Shown here piece by piece: positions 9,801 through 17,655 of a stretch of 64,000 nucleotides of DNA. Source of the stretch: Alteromonadaceae bacterium M269 (GTDB taxonomy: Bacteria; Pseudomonadota; Gammaproteobacteria; Enterobacterales; Alteromonadaceae); assembly GCA_004353515.1 (NCBI GenBank), contig SMNZ01000006.1:248001-312000 (forward strand), read 5' to 3'. Position 1 is the first letter of the stretch, and each line of letters begins with the position of its first letter. The notes under the pieces are model-generated. The model saw only the letters and a list, made by a program, of their open reading frames with translations, did no database searches and was not told where the DNA came from. Made by a program: the position numbers and the translations under genes.

Positions 9801-10679
9801 TTGATTGTCATACTCAGCATTGAGTTGTAGCTGATGCTCAAATGATGTTGCAACTTTAGCAGTGAGCGCTAACTTTCCAAGTTCATGCGATAAGTTGAAT
9901 GTTTTGACATCAAGCTCATCTTCATTAATAGCAACATGCGCCGACACAGCATCGATATCAACGAGCTTATTGTTTGCCTGAGTGACATGTATAGGCCCTA
10001 AGTTCAGGTTGCTGATCTCGCCAACAATAGGAAATACAAGCGGTTTCAATGTTGGAGGCGTGTACTGCCAATTAGCGATATCTTCTGGATTAAATGAAGA
10101 CGGTTGGGTCGTTGCTGGCGGTGTTTCACTTTCTGCCTGCGGTAAATCTAGCGTTAACTGCCCCCAAGAGAAATGCTCTACAGCCAGAACTTCGTGCATA
10201 GACAAAGCAGTTTTAAGCTGTTGCAGTTTTAATGACAAGGTATCTTCAACCTCAACATCTATCAGATCGAATGAAAGCTGATTAACTGAGACTGATAAAG
10301 GTAGCGTGATGATTCCGGGCTCTGAAGATGGTTCAGGTGCGGGTTCTTCTGAGTTAAAGACTTTTGCTTTAATTGCGCTGCTTGAAACTTCCTCAATGCA
10401 GACATGGCCTTTGAAGAAACACTGCCAGTTGAGGTTAAGTAAGATGTCTGACACAGAAACATCGATGCTTTCTGCTTTCCAGTTGACTTGTTTCAGTTTT
10501 AGCTTGCCTGCCAGACTACCTGATTCATGCTCGATCGAGAGTGCATCTAAGCTGCTATCAGCCAGGTTGAGTATGCCTTTAGTGCCTATGGGTGTAGCGA
10601 TTAGTAAAACAACCAGCGCGATTAAGCTACCAAGAATCAACAGGGTGATACGGGTTATCTTACGGACAAGAGGCTTCAT
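6876..10679 (-). CDS. tamB: translocation and assembly module subunit TamB
   Basis: A 1267-residue inner-membrane-anchored periplasm-spanning protein. One N-terminal membrane segment (about residues 12-32, ITLLILGSLIALVVLLIATP) is followed by a very long beta-rich region and the conserved C-terminal DUF490/TamB domain (last 300 residues, with LSYLLRGQSISSS and YGVGVFDSASEVALRYQL). With TamA it helps outer-membrane biogenesis, and TamB-like proteins are also implicated in phospholipid transport between membranes. The length is close to the E. coli protein. The start overlaps the tamA stop by four bases (ATGA), which fixes the start and shows a tamA-tamB operon. Confidence 0.95.
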   Translation of the reverse strand: MKPLVRKITRITLLILGSLIALVVLLIATPIGTKGILNLADSSLDALSIEHESGSLAGKLKLKQVNWKAESIDVSVSDILLNLNWQCFFKGHVCIEEVSSSAIKAKVFNSEEPAPEPSSEPGIITLPLSVSVNQLSFDLIDVEVEDTLSLKLQQLKTALSMHEVLAVEHFSWGQLTLDLPQAESETPPATTQPSSFNPEDIANWQYTPPTLKPLVFPIVGEISNLNLGPIHVTQANNKLVDIDAVSAHVAINEDELDVKTFNLSHELGKLALTAKVATSFEHQLQLNAEYDNQSVVANLSSKGSPSDIQITLDSTGLINSEARINANLLSKELPLEANIRWQDISWPLNATTGGEEVKSDNGVFSIQGNIESYQLNLQTGVAGNKIPETKVLLDLSGNQKNAALEKLQVDTLGGQLNAEGQLTIAKTIHWLGTLNFSDIQPHTFFPELEADLSGTTKYDASFDGKNTIANLSNLDMTGLWRGYELVTRGEGTFDSQSGLKVPDLGIAIGDNKVDIDAEISPEQALTANLVVNAEDLAQILPSLDGRIHIESAISGTLTAPSAEFALNANALKFNDIQVKEITGQGSTEWSQDLAVAKPINLNLKVNDASVAQQQIEQLEFGIQGTTQAHSSSLSLSMALQDRSIQFNTSLEGGINTEFTQWEGRWLNGEILSNVISLTMDSSQPQLLANWADAKYSLGAHCWNDADASLCIKDAGFEDEIAKVDISSQGLPIIHIVNQIDPEIVAIKSDTLLSFDVKGVYAKDQQNLTLNTSLTPATWFVGKKGASFHLNKLVSITTLDGQQANTELSLESAELGELSSQITIDDIQKDRLLNGSVTLDKLNITHFQDLVPQLTQLNGVINANIELTGQLDKPQLKGELKLENGSFEGPVLPSKISQVNQSILLEGKAAKLSGSYLFGNGLGEVEGHINWQDKPFGSVSIRGENMEIDHQNLIRARVSPNIDIAFSEEELSVDGEVGVPYARVKVRDLPPSAQSPSDDVVIVNQTEEESATPRALNLNLRIKVDEAKANDVKVDAFGLTSDLQGDLLVTENGEVIIGDGQLNLVNGRYRAYGQDLTIRKGEVQFSGPVDSPFLNIEAIRNPEKTADGVIAGLRVEGLSHQPDISVFSVPELEQPQALSYLLRGQSISSSGESAGDAALANALIGFGLSKGENRISKIGSRLGIEDFAVATSGQGNDTKVAVSGSIAPGVQIRYGVGVFDSASEVALRYQLLPKLYLEAISGLNNALDIYYQFDIDNKKPAEQSDRTD

Positions 10680-12427
10680 AATGCGGGCCCCATAGAAAAG
10701 TGCAGCCTTATCGTTTGATCTGTCACACTTTTGCCTCGTGCCAGGTAGAGTCTTATTGGTCCTACTGGAGATAACCAGCTTCCGCCAACGCCAAACGAAT
10801 ACGCCGTATCATCAAATGGGTCGTCACTGGCATTACCTGCGTCGACAAAGGTTGCAATACGCCAGTTGGGTACAAGAGGGTATGAGTATTCGACACTGGC
10901 GACCGATAAGTATCTACCACCAGTTAGCTCGCCATCAACAACAGGGGAAAGGTTTTCGAACCCGAACCCGCGAATGCTTTGATCACCACCGGCAAAGTAA
11001 CGCAGGCTCGAAGGAACTTGGTTAAAGTCATCGGTGGCTATGGCGCCGAGCTCGGCTCTCAATGTTAGGCGATGTTTGTCGTAACTACGGATCCACTTAG
11101 ATTCCAAGCTGACGCGGAATAGGTCGATATCAGAAACGAGGCTCTTACTAGCGCCTTCAATCGTTATACGTTGTCTGTCGCCCCAGTTGATATCCAAGCC
11201 TCCACGGCTGCGTCTTCGGCTTAAGGTACCACCGGGGATCAAGAGGGAGGTGGATTGTCTATCAGCTGAACCTTGAGTAAAGCTTTCTTGTTCTAAACGA
11301 AGAAAGCCAATTTTGCTCCAAGAGCCTTGCCCAGAACCCCAATGTCTTTGTGCGCTGGCAGTCAGTGTTTCGCTCTCGGTATCATTGTTGTCTTCAGCCT
11401 TGAATCCAACCTGGAAGCTAAGGTAATTATCGAGCGGATCTTCAAGCGGAATTTTGTAACTCGCACGCAAATTTTGCTCTAACGTCGACGCAAAGACCTC
11501 CGCAGATAAGCTATGTCCTCTCAAATTAACCCAAGGTCTTTCCCATTTAAATTGCACTCGAGGCCCTGTGTCGGTAGAAACACCACCGCCGACATTAAAA
11601 ATATCTCTGGGTTTTTCTGTAGCAATAACTTCAATGGGTATCTGGTAATCGGCGGCTTTACTAAGCGTTGGACGAGCAACGACCTGTTGGAAATATCCTA
11701 TTAGTTTCAGGTTCTGGTTAAATTCAGCGACTTTTTCTGCGTGATACTCTTCGCCTGGTTGAAAAGTGAGTACCTGATTAATCAAGGCTTTTGCGCGTAT
11801 ACCTTGGGGCAGTTTGAGCTGACCAAACTGGTAGCGTTTTCCAGCATTGAGTGCAAGAGTAATAGACGCTGTGTTTTGCTCGGTGTCTATGCGTATTTCT
11901 TGCTCATCAAATTTTGCATCGAAGTAGCCACGTAATTGAGATAAGGATAGAAGTCCCGTTTTAGCTGAGGAATAACTGCTTTGATTGAGCGGCTCTCCGA
12001 CTTTTGCAGGGAATTGATCAATCGCTGCTTGTAGCTTCTCGTCTGAGCCATCAATAGTTAGTGAGACATCTACGTTATCAACGATGATTTGCGGACCTTG
12101 CTCGACTTTCATTCGAAGCTTATCGCACGGTTCTCCTGACAATTCTATACTAGATATAACAACGTTATAGTAGCCTAAAGCTTGAGTGGCCTTTTGCACT
12201 GAGTCATTGATTAAGTCATTGAAGCTGGTTGAAATTTCGCAGCTGGTTGGTGGTTCAATGATAGCGAGATGCGCAGCAATATTTTCATTGATGGCTTTAT
12301 CCTCTGTGCCATCGACTTTTACATCAATAGCGTGAGAATAGGGGACGAAACTCAATGCAAAAAGTGATGCACAGAGATAAATAAGACGTAACAAAAGTAA
12401 TACCAATCCGTACTGATAGTTTTCCAC
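10676..12427 (-). CDS. tamA: translocation and assembly module subunit TamA (Omp85 family)
   Basis: A 583-residue outer-membrane protein of the Omp85/BamA superfamily. A hydrophobic signal peptide (about residues 8-34, ending near SHAID) precedes POTRA-type domains to about residue 265, then a 16-strand barrel. Barrel landmarks are RYFAGGDQSIRGFGFENL with the L6 loop RGF motif, WRIATFVDAGNA, and the C-terminal SPVGPIRLYLARG. The protein ends in a barrel-like strand. It is co-transcribed with tamB, whose start it overlaps. It works in the outer membrane with TamB to insert or assemble envelope components. Confidence 0.95.
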   Translation of the reverse strand: MENYQYGLVLLLLRLIYLCASLFALSFVPYSHAIDVKVDGTEDKAINENIAAHLAIIEPPTSCEISTSFNDLINDSVQKATQALGYYNVVISSIELSGEPCDKLRMKVEQGPQIIVDNVDVSLTIDGSDEKLQAAIDQFPAKVGEPLNQSSYSSAKTGLLSLSQLRGYFDAKFDEQEIRIDTEQNTASITLALNAGKRYQFGQLKLPQGIRAKALINQVLTFQPGEEYHAEKVAEFNQNLKLIGYFQQVVARPTLSKAADYQIPIEVIATEKPRDIFNVGGGVSTDTGPRVQFKWERPWVNLRGHSLSAEVFASTLEQNLRASYKIPLEDPLDNYLSFQVGFKAEDNNDTESETLTASAQRHWGSGQGSWSKIGFLRLEQESFTQGSADRQSTSLLIPGGTLSRRRSRGGLDINWGDRQRITIEGASKSLVSDIDLFRVSLESKWIRSYDKHRLTLRAELGAIATDDFNQVPSSLRYFAGGDQSIRGFGFENLSPVVDGELTGGRYLSVASVEYSYPLVPNWRIATFVDAGNASDDPFDDTAYSFGVGGSWLSPVGPIRLYLARGKSVTDQTIRLHFSMGPAL

Positions 12428-12465
12428 TCATCCTGAAGGATGAAACGACAGAGGCCGCTTGCTGT

Positions 12466-12474
12466 ATTATGCCA
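12466..12474 (-). promoter_or_regulatory. candidate extended -10 element for tamAB
   Basis: On the minus strand TGGCATAAT fits an extended -10 (TGn followed by CATAAT), about 40 bases before the tamA start. No good -35 hexamer stands out, which is tolerated for extended -10 promoters. Confidence 0.35.
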
Positions 12475-12526
12475 TTTTGAAGCGCAATCAGCATTCCAAA
12501 ATTTGCTAACCGAAGGTCAACGGAGT

Positions 12527-13393
12527 TTAGTTAGCGCTAAAGCTGGCGATACCGTAACGGTTGATTGCTGTTCTTGCGCGTTCAGACATGTTTTCGTTCT
12601 TGAGAAAGAAGAGCTTACGACCGTATAAGTTGTGCTCTCTCAGAGTATTTTTAAAGTACCTGTCGAAGAGCTCATAAAACTGTCCATTATTTATCGCCAT
12701 CTTTAGGCCTTTCTCCAGTCTTTCCTTGAGTCTTTCTTCTGTTTTGCTGACATAGATAAAATCAGCGAGTGGATAAATAAAGGCGATATTTTCTTCAATA
12801 CTGATCTGATTGTTCCGGTGTCTCGCTAGATTGTCAGTTATTTCTTTGATGCTACGTGAGAAACAATCGAAACGGCGTTTGTCGAGCATAGCGTACAAGT
12901 CTTCTGCGATAGGCGATGTAGTGACAGGTAGTTTGTTGAAGTTGAGAATGTCTTTATCTGGCCAATGAGCTCCTACGCCGATATACATTTTGTGGCGGCG
13001 AAACTCACGTAGCGTATTGATGTTGGCAAAGATATCTTCGTTCTCTTTTTTGATGAGACACAGCCTGAATCCTGTGAGTCCCCTTTCTAATGGAATGTAG
13101 ATGGTATTGGTGCTTTGCTCTCTTTCAAGGTTGATACCGGCAATGATGACATTGATATCATTGGGTTTGTCTAGATTTGCAAATGCTCTGCCTTGTTCTA
13201 AAGGTTCTGATGGAAGGAGTTCGTATTCGCCGTATTCATCAACTGTCAGATCGGCGGCTAATTTAATAAAAGCGAGGTTTGCTTCTGTTTCGTAGTTTGA
13301 CTTCCATAAGACAATGCGGTCTTTAGCGTGAACAGACGTAATGCTAGTGGCCATCAGTATTATTGTATAAAGCCCTAGCATTAATCGTTTCAT
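12527..13393 (-). CDS. periplasmic substrate-binding-like protein (family-3 type)
   Basis: A 288-residue secreted protein with a signal peptide (MKRLMLGLYTIILMATSITSVHA). The mature part resembles bacterial extracellular solute-binding family 3 without an associated ABC permease. It is clearly paralogous to the gene just upstream: both share YIPLERGLxGFRxC, the WPDxxI segment, FDCFSRS/VQCFSRS, AFIYPxADxxYV and the C-terminal INRYGIASFS. Its start overlaps the upstream stop by one base (TAATG), so the two form an operon. Stand-alone proteins of this sort often serve as sensors or as orphan ligand binders. The ligand cannot be predicted. Confidence 0.8.
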   Translation of the reverse strand: MKRLMLGLYTIILMATSITSVHAKDRIVLWKSNYETEANLAFIKLAADLTVDEYGEYELLPSEPLEQGRAFANLDKPNDINVIIAGINLEREQSTNTIYIPLERGLTGFRLCLIKKENEDIFANINTLREFRRHKMYIGVGAHWPDKDILNFNKLPVTTSPIAEDLYAMLDKRRFDCFSRSIKEITDNLARHRNNQISIEENIAFIYPLADFIYVSKTEERLKERLEKGLKMAINNGQFYELFDRYFKNTLREHNLYGRKLFFLKNENMSERARTAINRYGIASFSAN

Positions 13394-14274
13394 TATCGAG
13401 GCCCGTGGCTGAAGCTAGCGATGCCGTAGCGGTTAATTGCCTCGCGTGCATTCGCTGAGATGTTGTTATTCCTTAACACCAGTATTTTCCGGAAGTAGAA
13501 CTCGTATTTTTGCAATGAATCAGCATAAAACTGATCAAACAACGCAAAGTAGCTTCTGTCTTTAATGGCTACTTCCAGCCCATAGTTGAGCGCTTCATGC
13601 AGCTTTGTTGCGTCTGGACGAACGTATAGGATATCCGCAAACGGGTAAATAAAGGCTAGTCGTTTTTCAGCATCGAATTTGGGGTGAGCCATTAATTCAT
13701 CGTCAATTTCCATCATACTTCGACTAAAGCATTGAACATCGTTATTAGCCAACATAGCGATTAAACTCTCGTAATTGTTCGCATGTTTAATGATAAAGCC
13801 ATTGTCGATCATAATGTTTCTATCAGGCCAGGATGAACCAAGCCCTACGTAAAGCTGGTTTTCTGCAAACTGATTAGCGAGTTGGATGTCGCTAAAAAGT
13901 GGCTGGTTTTTGGGTTGTATCATGCAGGCTCGAAAGCCGAGAAGGCCGCGTTCTAACGGAATGTAGATAGGAAGTAATGACTCTTCTTTGGGAATATCAG
14001 TGCCTGAAACGTATGCGTCAATTTGTTGATTCTTCTCAAGAGCTTGCGTTGCCTGGCTTAGGGTATCTATCTCAACTCTGGATAATGTGATTTTCCCGTA
14101 TTTAGGCTCAGCTTTTTCGATTGCTAATTGAATAAATGCGAGTGTTTGTGGGCGATCATAGTTCTTGTCCCACAGTCGTAACGACAGAGTCCCTGTCTCA
14201 TCAGAAAGTGCTTGAGTACTAATAATAGTCAATAAAAGCGCTACTATTAGTCTGATGTTAACCACGCTGTGCAT
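13393..14274 (-). CDS. periplasmic substrate-binding-like protein (family-3 type), paralogue
   Basis: A 293-residue secreted protein with a signal peptide (about residues 1-24, LIVALLLTIISTQALS). It has the same overall plan as the following gene, with shared YIPLERGLLGFRAC, SSWPDRNIMI, VQCFSRSMMEID and the terminal INRYGIASFSHG. The tandem arrangement with a TAATG junction points to local duplication. It is the first gene of a two-gene operon and faces away from a third, more distant binding protein on the plus strand. No transporter subunits are present in the window for any of the three. Confidence 0.8.
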   Translation of the reverse strand: MHSVVNIRLIVALLLTIISTQALSDETGTLSLRLWDKNYDRPQTLAFIQLAIEKAEPKYGKITLSRVEIDTLSQATQALEKNQQIDAYVSGTDIPKEESLLPIYIPLERGLLGFRACMIQPKNQPLFSDIQLANQFAENQLYVGLGSSWPDRNIMIDNGFIIKHANNYESLIAMLANNDVQCFSRSMMEIDDELMAHPKFDAEKRLAFIYPFADILYVRPDATKLHEALNYGLEVAIKDRSYFALFDQFYADSLQKYEFYFRKILVLRNNNISANAREAINRYGIASFSHGPR

Positions 14275-14480
14275 GAGTTAGATAAGATCCACACAGTTAA
14301 TTTATTGATATCGAACGTAGAAATATAATGATTGTCTGTTTAAATGTCGATGCTGGTAATACCATTTTGGGTATTTCTTTTCACTTTGCCTGTCAAAAGT
14401 GATATAAGAAAGCGATTAAAAGACGCTCAAATTAGTATTCGGTGACTGGCTTGTTATAAGATAAGCCCAGCCTTTGTGAT

Positions 14481-15293
14481 ATGTATTTTATTATGAGAAC
14501 GCTTGTATTCATTACGCTACTTGTCTTCAGTTTTTGGTCTGTTGCAGAACCTACTAAAGTAACTTTTTATGCTGACGACAGTTACCCTCCTTATAGTTAT
14601 ATTGAAAATGGAAAGGCAAAAGGTGTTTATGCGGACATTATTGAAGCGATCTCTGCTGACTTACCTGATTATGAGATTGAACTTGTTGCTGCGAATTGGG
14701 AAGTAGGTAAAGCAAAGGTTGAATCTGGTGAGATTCTTGGGTTGGTAGGTGCTTACTTTCATGCTCACGATTGGCCATACATGTACCCATATTCTTATCC
14801 ACTTAACCAAGAAACAGTAGTGACAGTCTGTGGTGAAAATACCTTCAATAAAGAAACCAGAGAATGGCCGGTTGAGTATAAAGGCTTATTGGTTGGTAAC
14901 GTTGCAGGTTATGACGGTTGGCTCGGTGGAGAAGTTCGAACAGAAGAGAACACCAGCTACGCTAATTTTTTAGAAGTACCTTCGGCAGAACTCGCACTTA
15001 AAATGGTGGTGAAGGATCGTATTGATTGCACTTTATTTGAGAAGTCTGTTTTTCATTGGACATTTAAAAACCTGAGAGACAGTAAACAATTTTCTACGAC
15101 CACAGACGAAACGCCTCATATCACTTCTATCATCACTGGCGAAACTGTGCATATTGGCTATTCTGTGAAGGCATTAAAAGAGAATAAGTTTCCGTTTGCA
15201 GATGACCTTTTGAAAAAGCTTGATATCAAGCTTCATCAGATGAGACGTGCCGGAACATTAAAAGAAATTCAAATGCAGTATGGAATTGAGTAA
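14481..15293 (+). CDS. periplasmic substrate-binding protein, family 3
   Basis: A 270-residue secreted protein with a signal peptide ending at SVAEP and a canonical family 3 start: VTFYADDSYPPYSYIENGKAKGVYADIIEAI, the segment that forms lobe I of amino-acid-type binding proteins. Later features are ALKMVVKDRIDCTLFE and the C-terminal RRAGTLKEIQMQYGIE, the usual last helix. It is closer to classic amino-acid binding proteins than the two genes on the opposite strand. The first ATG may be that at 14481 or the one at 14493, which gives a cleaner signal peptide. No permease or ATPase adjoins it, so an orphan or sensor role is possible. Confidence 0.85.
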   Translation: MYFIMRTLVFITLLVFSFWSVAEPTKVTFYADDSYPPYSYIENGKAKGVYADIIEAISADLPDYEIELVAANWEVGKAKVESGEILGLVGAYFHAHDWPYMYPYSYPLNQETVVTVCGENTFNKETREWPVEYKGLLVGNVAGYDGWLGGEVRTEENTSYANFLEVPSAELALKMVVKDRIDCTLFEKSVFHWTFKNLRDSKQFSTTTDETPHITSIITGETVHIGYSVKALKENKFPFADDLLKKLDIKLHQMRRAGTLKEIQMQYGIE

Positions 15294-15385
15294 AGCTTCG
15301 GCGGCTGAATGGACATATTGAACTTTTTTGCTCCAGCTCTCTTCTAAAGATTTAAAATATAATGTGCTTTCAATAAGGGATTTTA

Positions 15386-15994
15386 ATGCGTTCAAGAATA
15401 TTAAGAGGTTTCTTTGTTGTTACGGGAGCAATGTTCTTAGTCGCCTGTACCAGTATTCCCATCACCAGTTTATACAAGCTCTACAAACTCGACCCATTTG
15501 ATATTGATCCACAAGAATTTCGCTTAATTATCAGAGCTCATGAAGCTATATCTGTCCGCAAAGGCAATGTCACTATGGGGTTAGGCTTTAAAGCGCACGA
15601 CGATAGCTTGGTCATCGATGATACTTATATCGTCGATATTGAGCGAAATGGCTCTTTGCCTGCTGAAGTTTTGGATGATAAGGGACCAAACGAAGCCTTT
15701 ACACTGCTAAAACTGTCAGAAGCTGATGCCCGACAGTTAACCGAGACTCAGCGTTTGCTGAAACCCTACATTGAAAAGGATGACTCCGGCGATGGCTCTT
15801 TTGCCATTAATATTAACAATGTCTGTTTAACCAAAGCGTTACCGGAAGGGAAATCTCTCCTCACGGTTTATATGCAGAGTGATGTTGAGGACGGCTTTTT
15901 TGTTTTCCTGAATAATCTCGATATGCGTAAAAAACGCAAGGATATTGATGGTTCCATTGATGACATTCCAGTGTGTGCTGACTTAGATGCCTAA
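15386..15994 (+). CDS. lipoprotein of unknown function
   Basis: A 202-residue predicted lipoprotein: the N-terminus GFFVVTGAMFLVACTS has a lipobox (LVAC) with the cysteine at about residue 21. The mature sequence is mixed alpha/beta with no motif I recognise. It ends with DDIPVCADLDA, giving a possible disulfide cysteine. The start follows a usable AAGGGATT ribosome binding site. Its last eight bases overlap the next gene, so they are probably translated together. The conserved-looking LDPFDIDPQEFRLIIRAHE may help place it by profile search. Confidence 0.75.
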   Translation: MRSRILRGFFVVTGAMFLVACTSIPITSLYKLYKLDPFDIDPQEFRLIIRAHEAISVRKGNVTMGLGFKAHDDSLVIDDTYIVDIERNGSLPAEVLDDKGPNEAFTLLKLSEADARQLTETQRLLKPYIEKDDSGDGSFAININNVCLTKALPEGKSLLTVYMQSDVEDGFFVFLNNLDMRKKRKDIDGSIDDIPVCADLDA

Positions 15995-16466
15995 ATCCAA
16001 CGAAAAACAATTAAATGTTGAGTATTCCATTCATGTTAATGAGGTTGGTGATAAAGATCTCCCATCGTTGACACTGTCGCAACTGTGGAAAGGTTTAGTG
16101 CTCAAATTAACTCATCCACAAGAGTTTAGTGAGCAAGTGGGGGAGTGCCGTGTTCAATGGATAAATGATATTCAATTTATCCGAGAACAGCAGTTCCCGG
16201 CGTTTGTTATTGAAGATAAGGTTACCTTGACGCCAGAACAAAAAATTCAGGTTCGATCATTGGCGTCGGTGACTGAAGCTTTTAGTCTAACTATTCTTAT
16301 TCGGTCTGAGTCTGACGCTGCGTTAATAGTGACTTATCAATATCAGAGAGCTTCTGCTAATGAAGACGGTTTGGATGTTGATAATTACTTAGCAGAAGCC
16401 TACAAACAAGCAGACGAAGCCTCCATTATTCGGATACGGGAACTTGTTTATGAGGGGAATATATAG
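15987..16466 (+). CDS. AtaL-like / DUF1857 SRPBCC-fold protein
   Basis: A 159-residue soluble protein. The order of features matches the DUF1857 (AtaL-like, SRPBCC superfamily) pattern: a short strand VEYSIHVNE, then LTLSQLWKGLVLKLTHPQEF, a conserved helix, then CRVQWINDIQF and a C-terminal helix DNYLAEAYKQADEASIIRIRELV. SRPBCC proteins bind hydrophobic or polyketide-like ligands in a deep cavity. It overlaps the preceding lipoprotein gene by eight bases. The family call rests on recall of the pattern and is moderately sure. The role is unknown. Confidence 0.6.
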   Translation: MPKSNEKQLNVEYSIHVNEVGDKDLPSLTLSQLWKGLVLKLTHPQEFSEQVGECRVQWINDIQFIREQQFPAFVIEDKVTLTPEQKIQVRSLASVTEAFSLTILIRSESDAALIVTYQYQRASANEDGLDVDNYLAEAYKQADEASIIRIRELVYEGNI

Positions 16467-16499
16467 AGTTGTTTATTATTGTTTGAGAATATGAGCGGC

Positions 16500-17630
16500 C
16501 TAGCTAGGGGTTGCCAACGTATTATGAAGTTGGCCCATAAAGCTTGCACCACTATCAGTCAAGTAACTCTCGTGCTGATTATCACCCAATGCCTGAGATT
16601 GTAACTGATGTAATTTGACACTATCGTCTACTCGTTGGAGCCCTAGCGAGCTAATGACTGAAACGCCATCCCCCCCAATAATGATGGGGGCCCTAAATAA
16701 ATGCAGTTCGTCAACCAACCCTTCCTTTAGTAGCTGACAGGCTGTATAACTTCCGCCTTCAACCATGATTGCATTGATGTTGTAAGCAGTAAGTCTATTC
16801 ATAGCGTCATGCAGATCAATTTGTTGGCCATCAGCGGTGGTTTTGCAATTTACTCTTTGGTGGCTTTGCTCCCCCGTTTTTAGGGTGCTTAATATCAAAG
16901 TTGAGTTTCGGTGTTGATCGGTAAGTACCTTCGCGTTGGGTGGACAGGGGCGTTTGCCTTCCAAGATAATTCGCCAGATTGAACGTTCTGGTTGATCAGG
17001 TAAGCGAACAGTTAATTGTGGGTCATCATCAATAATGGTTCCACAGCCAACCAAAATTGCATCGTTTATAGCGCGTAGTTGATGCCCTGCCTCTCTGGCC
17101 CGACAGTTGGTAATCCATTGGCTATGGCCATTGCTACAGGCAATTTTCCCGTCTAAGGATGTGGCTATCTTTAACGTCACCCAGGGCCGCTGACGAACGA
17201 CTCGGCTAAGAAACCCTCTGTTTAATCGAATGGCCTCTTTGGCTTTACATCCGACTTCCACCTGAATATTGGATATCTTGAGTTTCTCAATGCCCTTCCC
17301 GCTGACTCTTGGGTCAGGGTCGGCACAGGCTATAACGACACGGCTTACACCCGATTTTATAAGAGCGTCGACACAGGGAGGCGTTCGACCATAGTGAGAA
17401 CAAGGTTCGAGCGTAACATAAGCGGTTGCACCTTTTGTTTTATCACTTGCTTGTGCTAATGCGTGGACCTCTGCATGGCTCCCTCCAGCTTTGCTCGTTG
17501 CTCCAGTGCCAATGACCTTGTCTTGCTGCACTATCACGCAGCCTACAGCAGGGTTCGGTGTTGTTTTGCCCAACACAGTTTCAGCGGCATCTAGCGCTAG
17601 TTGCATGAACTTTTCATCTGTCGACAACAT
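16500..17630 (-). CDS. ribD: RibD-type pyrimidine deaminase/reductase (ToxE-like in this context)
   Basis: A 376-residue bifunctional protein. The N-terminal deaminase (about 1-145) has the zinc motifs SHAEVHAL and PCSHYGRTPPC. The C-terminal reductase (about 150-365) has VTLKIATSLDGKIA and MVEGGSYTACQLL. RibD deaminates and reduces the ring-opened product of GTP cyclohydrolase II in riboflavin synthesis. Here ribE and ribH are absent, and the gene is the distal member of a ten-gene minus-strand run that begins with a ribA-type gene. In toxoflavin clusters a RibD homologue, ToxE, does the equivalent step, and I think that is the role here. A housekeeping riboflavin role cannot be excluded from sequence alone. 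Confidence 0.9.
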   Translation of the reverse strand: MLSTDEKFMQLALDAAETVLGKTTPNPAVGCVIVQQDKVIGTGATSKAGGSHAEVHALAQASDKTKGATAYVTLEPCSHYGRTPPCVDALIKSGVSRVVIACADPDPRVSGKGIEKLKISNIQVEVGCKAKEAIRLNRGFLSRVVRQRPWVTLKIATSLDGKIACSNGHSQWITNCRAREAGHQLRAINDAILVGCGTIIDDDPQLTVRLPDQPERSIWRIILEGKRPCPPNAKVLTDQHRNSTLILSTLKTGEQSHQRVNCKTTADGQQIDLHDAMNRLTAYNINAIMVEGGSYTACQLLKEGLVDELHLFRAPIIIGGDGVSVISSLGLQRVDDSVKLHQLQSQALGDNQHESYLTDSGASFMGQLHNTLATPS

Positions 17631-17655
17631 TAGGTTTATTTTCCTTATACTCAGT

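Noticed and set aside
12440-12628. 62-residue plus-strand frame in the tamA upstream gap
   Set aside because: It runs into the opposite-strand binding-protein gene and lacks a family match; the gap is better read as the tamAB promoter region.
16500-17630. Plain housekeeping riboflavin gene
   Set aside because: It was considered as the default, but the absence of ribE and ribH and its place at the end of a toxoflavin-like run make a ToxE-like role more likely. Not fully excluded.
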